A stretch of DNA of 6,801 nucleotides, from assembly GCA_016780605.1 (NCBI GenBank), contig JADHLS010000281.1, forward strand, positions 1-6,801. Direction: 5' to 3'. Source of the stretch: Reyranella sp. Its GTDB lineage: Bacteria; Pseudomonadota; Alphaproteobacteria; Reyranellales; Reyranellaceae. Below are positions 1 through 5,703 of the stretch, in pieces. The translations under genes were made by a program, and so were the position numbers. The number at the start of each line of letters is the position of its first letter. The first letter of the stretch is position 1. The notes below the pieces were generated by a model. The model was given only the letters and a program-made list of their open reading frames with translations, had not been told where the DNA came from and ran no database searches.

Positions 1-2
1 GT

Positions 3-10
3 GAGGAAAG
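3..10 (+). promoter_or_regulatory. Ribosome binding site of hyuB
   Basis: A GAGGAAAG purine stretch ends one base before the ATG at 12; its GAGG core lies 5 nt from the start codon, normal Shine-Dalgarno spacing. It supports ATG 12 as the true start of the hydantoinase B gene. The stop of the preceding gene probably lies here too: either TGA at 2-4 or TGA at 13-15, the latter overlapping the start as ATGA. Confidence 0.7.
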
Positions 11-11
11 C

Positions 12-1685
12 ATGAGCCAGTCCAACAGTGTCGGCCTGATCGACCTGCAGATCATGTGGAACCGTCTGATCGCCGTGGTCGAGGAGCAGGCACAGACCCT
101 GATGCGCACCGCCTTCAGCCCGATCGTGCGCGAATGCGGTGATCTCTCCGCCGGCGTGTTCGACCTCGAGGGCCGCATGCTGGCGCAAGCCGTCACCGGC
201 ACGCCCGGCCATGTCAACTCGATGGCCGAATCGGTCAAACACTTCCTGCGTTACTTCCCGGTCGAGACCATGAAGCCGGGTGATGCCTACATCACCAACG
301 ATCCGTGGATGGGTACCGGCCATCTCAACGATTTCGTCATCACCACGCCGGCCTTTCGCAACGGCAAGCTGGTGGCGCTGTTCTCCTGCACCAGCCATCT
401 CATGGACATCGGCGGCATCGGCTTCGGCCCGGACGCGACCGACGTCTTCATGGAAGGCCTCTACATTCCCATGCTGAAGCTGTTCGACCAGGGCAAGGTC
501 AACGAAACCCTGATGTCGATGATCCGCGCCAACACGCGCCTGCCGGTCGACACCGAAGGCGACGTCTACTCCCTGGCCGGCTGCAACGATGTCGGCGCCC
601 GCCGCCTGGTCGAGATGATGGACGAGTTCGGCATCGAATCGCTGGACCAGCTCGGCGACCACATCATCGCCCGCTCGCGCGAGGCCGTGCTGGAGGAGAT
701 CGCCAAGCTGCCCAAGGGCACCTGGCACAACGCCATGACGATCGACGGCTACGACGAGCCGCTGACGCTCAAGGCTGCGCTGACGATTTCCGACAGCGGC
801 ATCCATGTCGACTATACCGGCACGTCTCCCGTATCGGGTCGCGGCATCAACGTGCCGCATGCCTACACCACGGCCTACACGGTGTTCGGCCTGGGCTGTG
901 TGGTGGCGACGCACATCCCCAACAATGCGGGCTCGCTCGAGCCGCTCACCGTGTCGGCGCCCGCCGACACCATCCTCAACGCGCCCAAGCCCAGCGCCGT
1001 CGCCTCTCGCCACATCATCGGTCAGATGTTGCCCGACGTGACGTTCGGCTGCCTGCGCCAGATCTTGCCTGACCGCGTGCCGGCCGAGGGCACGTCGTGT
1101 CTTTGGAACCTCAACGTGCGTGGCCACGTGAAGGGCGGCGAGGGCGGCAACTACGGCTTCGGCATGGCCATCACCTCCAACGGCGGCACCGGCGCGCGCC
1201 CCGACAAGGACGGGCTGTCGGCCACCGCCTATCCCAGTGGTGTTCGCGGCACGCCGGTCGAGATCGCCGAGACACAGACGCCGCTGATCTTCTGGCGCAA
1301 GGAATTCCGTCCCGATTCGGGGGGCGCCGGCCGCACCCGCGGCGGGCTGGGCCAGATCATGGAGATCGAGAGCGGCATCGCCGAGCCGTTCGACCTGCTG
1401 GCGGCGTTCGACCGCATCGACCATCCGCCGCGCGGCCGTGACGGCGGCCAGGATGGCGAGGCGGGCTTCGTGGCGCTGAAGTCGGGCCGGACGCTGAAGG
1501 GCAAGGGCTTCCAGCTGATCCCGCCGGGCGACCGGCTGGTGGTGATGACGCCGGGCGGCGGCGGCATCGGCAAGCCCGCCGAGCGTGACCGGGTGCAGGT
1601 CGCCAACGATGTGGCGGACGGGCTGATCTCGCAGGAGACGGCCGAGAAGGTTTACGCCTACGAGCCGCCAAAAGCGGCCGAGTAG
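12..1685 (+). CDS. hyuB: Hydantoinase B / 5-oxoprolinase beta-type subunit (HyuB family)
   Basis: This is a complete 557-residue protein of the hydantoinase B family, the subunit that pairs with the ATP-binding HyuA subunit. Known members include N-methylhydantoinase, 5-oxoprolinase, caprolactamase and the alpha subunits of acetone and acetophenone carboxylases. They act in the cytoplasm on cyclic amides or ketones with ATP. Family signatures seen: an N-terminal block with RECGDLSAGVFD (about residues 40-51), NDPWMGTGHLND at 96-107, SHLMDIGG at 128-135, DSGGAGRTRGGLGQ at 435-448, and a glycine-rich PGGGGIGKP at 514-522 near the C terminus. The length is usual for the family. The start is backed by GAGG 5 nt upstream. 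HyuA is not in the window and is expected immediately upstream. The linked TRAP transporter favours a small imported cyclic amide or acid as substrate, but the exact substrate cannot be read from the sequence. Family assignment is firm; substrate is open. Confidence 0.93.
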   Translation: MSQSNSVGLIDLQIMWNRLIAVVEEQAQTLMRTAFSPIVRECGDLSAGVFDLEGRMLAQAVTGTPGHVNSMAESVKHFLRYFPVETMKPGDAYITNDPWMGTGHLNDFVITTPAFRNGKLVALFSCTSHLMDIGGIGFGPDATDVFMEGLYIPMLKLFDQGKVNETLMSMIRANTRLPVDTEGDVYSLAGCNDVGARRLVEMMDEFGIESLDQLGDHIIARSREAVLEEIAKLPKGTWHNAMTIDGYDEPLTLKAALTISDSGIHVDYTGTSPVSGRGINVPHAYTTAYTVFGLGCVVATHIPNNAGSLEPLTVSAPADTILNAPKPSAVASRHIIGQMLPDVTFGCLRQILPDRVPAEGTSCLWNLNVRGHVKGGEGGNYGFGMAITSNGGTGARPDKDGLSATAYPSGVRGTPVEIAETQTPLIFWRKEFRPDSGGAGRTRGGLGQIMEIESGIAEPFDLLAAFDRIDHPPRGRDGGQDGEAGFVALKSGRTLKGKGFQLIPPGDRLVVMTPGGGGIGKPAERDRVQVANDVADGLISQETAEKVYAYEPPKAAE

Positions 1686-1723
1686 TGGGCTTGAAGGATC
1701 GGGGAAGGGGCAATCAAGCAGTG

Positions 1724-1730
1724 AAGGGGG
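1724..1730 (+). promoter_or_regulatory. Ribosome binding site deciding the dctP1 start
   Basis: AAGGGGG lies 5 nt before ATG 1736 and 11 nt before ATG 1742. It favours 1736 over 1742, and over the in-frame GTG at 1685, which overlaps the hyuB stop and has no such motif at the right distance. The surrounding 50-nt gap (1686-1735) is purine-rich, with no inverted repeat or clear promoter. Confidence 0.55.
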
Positions 1731-1735
1731 CTTTC

Positions 1736-2746
1736 ATGAGGATGGGACGCAGGTCGGCTCTTCGGGCCGGCATGGGCGCGGGTGCAGCGATGCTTGGGGC
1801 GCCGGCCGTGGTGCGCGCGCAGGCGGTGCTGAAGCTGCCGATGTCGACGGTGTGGCCGGACGGCAATTTCCACACCGTCAACTGCCGTCGTTTCGCCGAG
1901 GAGGTGAAAAAAGGAACATCGGGTGCTGTCGAGATCGACGTTAAGTCGGGCGGGCAGCTGGGCTTCAAGGGCCCCGAGCAACTTCGCGCCGTGCGCGACG
2001 GGCTGGTGCCGATGGCCGACATCCTGAACGTCCAGCAGGTCGGCGACGAGCCGATGTTCGGCATCGAGGGCATTCCGTTCCTCGTCGGCAACATCGAAGA
2101 GCTCAAGGTCCTGCACAAGTACATTCGGCCCGAGTACGAGAAGATCGCGCTCAAGAACAATCAGACGATTCTCTACACGGTGCCGTGGCCGACCCAGTAC
2201 CTGCACCTCAAGGTGAAGGCCGATACCGTGGACGGGCTGAAGAACATCAAGATCCGCGTGCCCGACAAGAACTCCCAGGACATGTGCACGGCGATCGGCA
2301 TGGCGCCGGCGCTGATTCCCTGGGGCGAGACCATCGCGGCGCTGTCGTCGGGCGCGGTGTCGGGCGTCTCGACGTCGTCGGTATCGGGGGTCGATGGCAA
2401 GTTCTGGGAATTCCTAAAGTTCTTCCACGCGACCAACCATCAGTGGTCGTGTCAGATCGTCACCATCAACAACGACACCTGGAAGAAGATCGCGCCGGCC
2501 AACCAGAAGATCATCGTCGACCTCGCCAAGCAGCTTGAGCCTGACTTCTGGGTCTCTTCGCTGCAAGCCGACAAGGACAGCGGCAAGCGCCTGACCGAAG
2601 GTGGCATGCAGCTGGTCGAGATCCCGGCGCCGATGATGGCCGAGCTGCGCAAGCGCACGGCCAACATGCTGACCGACTTCTACAAGCGCGTACCGGCTTC
2701 CCAGAAGCCGATCGAGACCTATCTCGCTGAGCTGAAGCGGTCGTGA
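1736..2746 (+). CDS. dctP: TRAP transporter periplasmic solute-binding protein, first copy (DctP family)
   Basis: This 336-residue protein would bind the transported solute in the periplasm and deliver it to the DctQ/DctM membrane pair encoded downstream. The N terminus has an RR pair (GRRSALRAG, a weak Tat-type motif), an Ala/Gly-rich hydrophobic stretch and a probable cleavage site after VVRAQA (residue 30). The family hallmark is the KIRV motif with Arg174, matching the arginine that pairs with the substrate carboxylate in characterised TRAP binding proteins. It is followed by GMAPALIPWGETIAALSSG, equivalent to the family's P-x-x-E-x-x-x-AL-x-x-G block. The usual VDG after this block is VSG here, so it belongs to a divergent DctP clade. 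Three Cys occur in the mature part (50, 184, 239), only one of which is shared with the second copy. ATG 1742 is a possible alternative start. It lies 50 nt after hyuB and 10 nt before its paralogue. Confidence 0.9.
   Translation: MRMGRRSALRAGMGAGAAMLGAPAVVRAQAVLKLPMSTVWPDGNFHTVNCRRFAEEVKKGTSGAVEIDVKSGGQLGFKGPEQLRAVRDGLVPMADILNVQQVGDEPMFGIEGIPFLVGNIEELKVLHKYIRPEYEKIALKNNQTILYTVPWPTQYLHLKVKADTVDGLKNIKIRVPDKNSQDMCTAIGMAPALIPWGETIAALSSGAVSGVSTSSVSGVDGKFWEFLKFFHATNHQWSCQIVTINNDTWKKIAPANQKIIVDLAKQLEPDFWVSSLQADKDSGKRLTEGGMQLVEIPAPMMAELRKRTANMLTDFYKRVPASQKPIETYLAELKRS
1826..2743 (+). repeat. Left copy of a diverged tandem gene duplication (dctP1 mature region)
   Basis: These 306 codons align without any gap to 2850-3767 at a constant offset of 1024 bp. 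By hand count 64 of the 306 encoded residues differ (about 79% identity). Exact DNA matches cluster in the first half, for example 30 nt at 1991-2020, 26 nt at 2031-2056 and 28 nt at 2070-2097. The signal-peptide regions are much less alike. Confidence 0.9.
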
Positions 2747-2751
2747 GGAGG
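2746..2751 (+). promoter_or_regulatory. Ribosome binding site of dctP2
   Basis: A perfect AGGAGG lies 5 nt before ATG 2757. Its first base is the last base of the dctP1 stop codon (TGA 2744-2746), so translation of the two binding proteins is probably coupled. It is the strongest such site among the transporter genes, consistent with high independent synthesis of this copy. Confidence 0.8.
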
Positions 2752-2756
2752 CACCA

Positions 2757-3770
2757 ATGACGACAGGACGTAGACAGGCGCTCACGGTCGGCCTGGGCGC
2801 CGCCGTAGCCGGCATCGCCGGCGTGCCGGCGATCGTACGGGCCCAGGCGCCGCTCAAGCTGCCGCTGTCCACGGTGTGGCCGGACGGCAATTTCCACGTC
2901 GCCAACGCCCGACGCTTCGCCGACGAGGTGAAGAAGGCGACGGGCGGGGCCGTCGAGATCGACGTGAAGTCGGGCGGCCAGCTCGGCTTCAAGGGCCCCG
3001 AGCAGCTGCGTGCGGTGCGCGACGGGCTGGTGCCGATGGCCGACGTGCTGACCATCCAGCAGGTCGGCGACGAGCCGATGCTGGGCATCGAGAGCATTCC
3101 GTTCCTCGTCGGCAACATCGACGAGCTGAGGATCCTGCACAAGTACATCCGGCCCGAGTACGAGAAGATCGCCGCCAAGTACAATCAGACCGTCCTCTAC
3201 ATGGTGCCGTGGCCGACTGCCTACGTGCACCTGAAGTTCAAGGCCGACACGGTCGATGCGCTACGCAATGTGAAGATCCGTGTGGCCGACAAGAACTCCC
3301 AGGACATGTGCAGCGCCATCGGCATGGCGCCCGCCCTGATCCCCTGGGGCGAGACGATCGCGGCGCTGTCGTCCGGGGCCGTCTCCGGCGTGCTGACCTC
3401 GGCGGTGTCGGGCGTCGATGGCAAGTTCTGGGAGTTCCTGAAGTTCTTCCACCAGACAAACAATGCGTGGAACTCCCAGATGGTCACGATCAACAACGAC
3501 ACCTGGAAGAAGATCTCGCCGGCCAACCAGAAGGCGATCGTTGATCTGGCGCGCGCGCTGGAGCCCGACTTCTGGAAGGCCTCGCTACAGGCTGACAAGG
3601 ACAGCGCCCAGAAGCTGACCGATGGCGGCATGCAGCTCGTCGTCGTGCCAGACGCGATGATGGCGGACCTGCGCAAGAGAACGGCGCCGCTGGTCGTCGA
3701 CTTCTTCAAGCGCGTGCCGGCGGCCGAGGCGCCGATCAAGGCCTATCTCGTCGAAGTCAAGCGGGCATGA
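2757..3770 (+). CDS. dctP: TRAP transporter periplasmic solute-binding protein, second copy (DctP family)
   Basis: This 337-residue paralogue of the preceding gene has an RR-containing N terminus (TGRRQALTVG), an Ala/Gly-rich core and a probable signal-peptidase site after IVRAQA (residue 31), leaving a 306-residue mature domain. The substrate-carboxylate arginine of the DctP family is Arg175 in KIRV, followed by GMAPALIPWGETIAALSSG and then VSG where most relatives have VDG. The WPDGNFH and VPWPT segments, and the block around SGVDGKFWEFLKFF, are nearly unchanged from the first copy. Differences concentrate at scattered sites such as S/L and S/A after the GAVSGV block, and ATNHQWSCQI versus QTNNAWNSQM. 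It has one mature Cys where the first copy has three. ATG 2757 is fixed by AGGAGG. Its TGA overlaps the dctQ start as ATGA, tying it to the permease. It likely serves the same DctQM pair with a related ligand or affinity. Confidence 0.92.
   Translation: MTTGRRQALTVGLGAAVAGIAGVPAIVRAQAPLKLPLSTVWPDGNFHVANARRFADEVKKATGGAVEIDVKSGGQLGFKGPEQLRAVRDGLVPMADVLTIQQVGDEPMLGIESIPFLVGNIDELRILHKYIRPEYEKIAAKYNQTVLYMVPWPTAYVHLKFKADTVDALRNVKIRVADKNSQDMCSAIGMAPALIPWGETIAALSSGAVSGVLTSAVSGVDGKFWEFLKFFHQTNNAWNSQMVTINNDTWKKISPANQKAIVDLARALEPDFWKASLQADKDSAQKLTDGGMQLVVVPDAMMADLRKRTAPLVVDFFKRVPAAEAPIKAYLVEVKRA
2850..3767 (+). repeat. Right copy of the diverged tandem gene duplication (dctP2 mature region)
   Basis: Partner of 1826-2743, shifted by 1024 bp with no insertion or deletion over 918 nt. 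Exact-match blocks include 3015-3044, 3055-3080 and 3094-3121. Both copies are intact, so this is a retained duplication rather than a decaying one. Confidence 0.9.
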
Positions 3771-4351
3771 ACCACAACGGGGCGAATCCCAACGCCGGCG
3801 CGCCACCGCTGTTGCGGCCTCTGCTCGACGGCATCGACCAGCTGAGCCGGCTCGACGGCTGGCTGGGCGCCGGCTGTCTGGTGACGCTGACCGGGTTGAT
3901 GTTGGCCGAAGTTCTGGTGCGCGCGCTGTCCAACATCTTTCCCTGGGTGCCGGCCGACATCCCGGTGGCCTGGGAATACAGCTCCTATCTCATGGCGGCG
4001 ACCTTCACCTTCGGTGCGGCCATGACCTTGCGCGCCGGCGGCCATATCCGCGTCACCCTCGTGCTTGCGCGCGTGTCGCCGGCGACGCGGCGGTGGATGG
4101 AGACGGTGCTCGCGGTGCTCGGCGTCGTCTTCTGCGGCTACCTCGCCTGGTCGATGTGCTACTTCACCTGGCGCAGCTTCGAGAGCGGTCAGACTTCGGT
4201 GTCGAGCGGCACCCTGGTGTGGATCCCGCAGGCATTCGTCACCTTCGGCATCGTATTGCTGACCATCCAGTTCATTGCGCGATTGTTCCAGGCGGCGTTT
4301 GGCCTGCCGCTGGAGGATCTCAGCATGCGCGCTGGCGAAGTCGCCGAATGA
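3767..4351 (+). CDS. dctQ: TRAP transporter small permease (DctQ family)
   Basis: This 194-residue inner-membrane protein is the small subunit of a TRAP transporter and partners DctM. Four hydrophobic segments are visible: about residues 33-54 (GCLVTLTGLMLAEVLV), 70-88, 111-135 (METVLAVLGVVFCGYLAW) and 151-174 (VWIPQAFVTFGIVLL). The DctQ signature is present: WEYSSYL with Glu70, then FGAAMTLRAGGHIRV with His93 and Arg95, the conserved E...G...R-x-G-x-H-I-R-V pattern. The N-terminal tail of about 30 residues is polar and probably cytoplasmic. ATG 3767 overlaps the dctP2 stop (ATGA); there is only a weak AAGCGGG before it, so translation is probably by coupling. It is separate from dctM, not fused as in some TRAP systems. 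Confidence 0.9.
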   Translation: MNHNGANPNAGAPPLLRPLLDGIDQLSRLDGWLGAGCLVTLTGLMLAEVLVRALSNIFPWVPADIPVAWEYSSYLMAATFTFGAAMTLRAGGHIRVTLVLARVSPATRRWMETVLAVLGVVFCGYLAWSMCYFTWRSFESGQTSVSSGTLVWIPQAFVTFGIVLLTIQFIARLFQAAFGLPLEDLSMRAGEVAE

Positions 4352-4361
4352 CGCACGGCCT

Positions 4362-4366
4362 GGAGG
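4362..4366 (+). promoter_or_regulatory. Ribosome binding site fixing the GTG start of dctM
   Basis: GGAGG lies 6 nt before GTG 4373, the best start for the large permease. It sits inside a seven-codon reading frame (4348-4371) that begins within the dctQ stop codon. Confidence 0.7.
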
Positions 4367-4372
4367 CGTAAC

Positions 4373-5677
4373 GTGCTGGCCATCGTCATCACCATGTTCG
4401 TGGTGCTGTTCGCCTTCCTGGCGGGCGGCCTCTGGATCGGCTGGACATTGGCCGTCACCGGCACCGTGCTGCTGGCGATCTTCCGCGACATCCCGCTCGA
4501 CAAGCTGCTGGCACAGTATGCCTGGAACATCCTGACCACGCAGGAATTGCTGGCGCTGCCGCTGTTCATCCTGATGGGCGAGATCTTGTTCCGCACGCGG
4601 CTGTCGCAGTCGCTGTTCCGCGGCCTCTCGCCGTGGGCGGCGCTGCTGCCCGGCCGGCTGCTGCACGTGAACGTCATCGGCTGCACGATCTTCGCCGCCA
4701 TTTCCGGCTCGTCGGCCGCGACCACGCAGGTGGTCGGCCGCATCTCGCTGAACGAGCTCCTGAAGCGGGGCTACTCCAAGGACGTCGCCGTGGGCTCGCT
4801 CGCCGGCGCTGGCACGCTGGGTTTCCTGATCCCTCCGTCGAACGTCATGATCATCTACGGCGTGCTGGGTGACGTCTCGATCGCCAAGCTGTTCACCGCG
4901 GGCTTCATCCCAGGCTTTCTGCTGGCCGGATGTTTCATGGCCTGGATCATGATCCATACGGCGCTCAGGCCCTCCTTCATCCCGGCGTCGGAGCGCAAGA
5001 CGCGGATCGCTTCGGCCGCGGAATATGCCGCGTCGATCCGCGAGCTGGGGCCCGCGGTTTTTCTGATCCTGTGCGTGCTGGGCTCGATGTATGGCGGGCT
5101 GGCGACGCCCTCGGAAGCGGCCGGCGTCGGCGTGCTGGGCGCCCTGATCGTGGCCCGCCTGCAGGGTGAGCTCAAATGGCCGGCACTGCGGGCCATCGCC
5201 ATTGGCGCGGTCCAGACCTGTTCCATGATCGCCCTGATCGTGCTCGGCGCCTCGATCCTGGGCAGCGCGGCGGCCTTCCTCAGCATTCCGGCCGCGGTAG
5301 CGGAGTTCGTGACCAGCCTGCAGCTTTCGCCGTTCATGTTGATCGTGGCGCTGATCGTCTTCTATCTGATCCTGGGCTGCTTCCTCGATGGCTTCAGCAT
5401 GATCGTCATGACGCTGCCCATCGTCATGCCGATCGTGAAGGCAGCCGGCTTCGATCCCATCTGGTTCGGCATCTTCCTGGTGCTGGTGGTCGAGATGGCC
5501 CAGATCACCCCTCCGGTCGGCTTCAACCTATTTGTGATCCAGGGTCTGACCGAGGACGGTCTGGGGTACATCGCGCGGGTGACGCTGCCGTATCTCATCA
5601 TCATGATCCTCTTCACCATGGTGATCACGGTGCTGCCCGATATTGCCCTCTGGCTTCCGCGCTATCTCAGCAGCTAG
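4373..5677 (+). CDS. dctM: TRAP transporter large permease (DctM family)
   Basis: This 434-residue, almost wholly hydrophobic protein (about 11-12 membrane segments) is the cation-coupled solute channel of the TRAP transporter. DctM signatures in order: LFILMGEILF near residues 60-70, AAISGSSAATTQVVG with Gly112-Ser113-Ser114, LIPPSNVMIIYG at 152-163 followed by LFTAGFIPG, TPSEAAGVG from 245, LGCFLDGFSMIVMTLPI near 335-350, and QITPPVGFNLFVI from 377. These IPPS and TPPVG hairpins are typical of the DctM/ion-transporter fold. The length is usual for an unfused DctM. The start is GTG with GGAGG upstream; the gap to dctQ is 21 nt and to the ligase gene 26 nt. It works with the upstream small permease and the two binding proteins. 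Confidence 0.95.
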   Translation: MLAIVITMFVVLFAFLAGGLWIGWTLAVTGTVLLAIFRDIPLDKLLAQYAWNILTTQELLALPLFILMGEILFRTRLSQSLFRGLSPWAALLPGRLLHVNVIGCTIFAAISGSSAATTQVVGRISLNELLKRGYSKDVAVGSLAGAGTLGFLIPPSNVMIIYGVLGDVSIAKLFTAGFIPGFLLAGCFMAWIMIHTALRPSFIPASERKTRIASAAEYAASIRELGPAVFLILCVLGSMYGGLATPSEAAGVGVLGALIVARLQGELKWPALRAIAIGAVQTCSMIALIVLGASILGSAAAFLSIPAAVAEFVTSLQLSPFMLIVALIVFYLILGCFLDGFSMIVMTLPIVMPIVKAAGFDPIWFGIFLVLVVEMAQITPPVGFNLFVIQGLTEDGLGYIARVTLPYLIIMILFTMVITVLPDIALWLPRYLSS

Positions 5678-5690
5678 TTTGCCGACCAGC

Positions 5691-5699
5691 AGGAGGGGG
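5691..5699 (+). promoter_or_regulatory. Ribosome binding site of the glutamine synthetase-like gene
   Basis: AGGAGGGGG ends 4 nt before ATG 5704, a strong site. It lies in the 26-nt gap after dctM, which contains no terminator-like hairpin, so read-through from the transporter genes is expected. Confidence 0.75.
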
Positions 5700-5703
5700 A
5701 AAG

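Noticed and set aside
305..1072. 255-codon plus-strand frame inside hyuB
   Set aside because: It is an Arg/His/Gly-rich out-of-frame translation of a gene whose own frame carries all hydantoinase B motifs.
1685..1735. GTG 1685 as start of the first binding protein (353 residues)
   Set aside because: It would put a charged 17-residue extension in front of the signal peptide, overlaps the hyuB stop and has no ribosome site at proper spacing; ATG 1736 has AAGGGGG 5 nt upstream.
1686..1735. Possible internal promoter or attenuator in the largest intergenic gap
   Set aside because: The 50 nt are purine-rich but contain no convincing -35/-10 pair and no inverted repeat followed by a T run.
1714..3184. 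Two minus-strand frames (1714-2160 and 2414-3184) that resemble each other, both containing AIFSYSGRMYLCR
   Set aside because: The likeness looks like conservation of an antisense gene, but it follows directly from the tandem dctP duplication on the plus strand; the second frame also runs across the dctP1/dctP2 junction.
3743..4957. 404-codon open frame on the minus strand opposite dctQ and the first part of dctM
   Set aside because: Its product is a low-complexity run rich in His, Arg, Gln, Asp and Glu with no domain I recognise. It lies wholly opposite two clear transporter genes. It is the expected antisense shadow of GC-rich membrane-protein codons.
5678..5703. Possible terminator between dctM and the GS-like gene
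   Set aside because: Only 26 nt separate the genes, with no stem-loop or T tract; the space is mostly the ribosome binding site.
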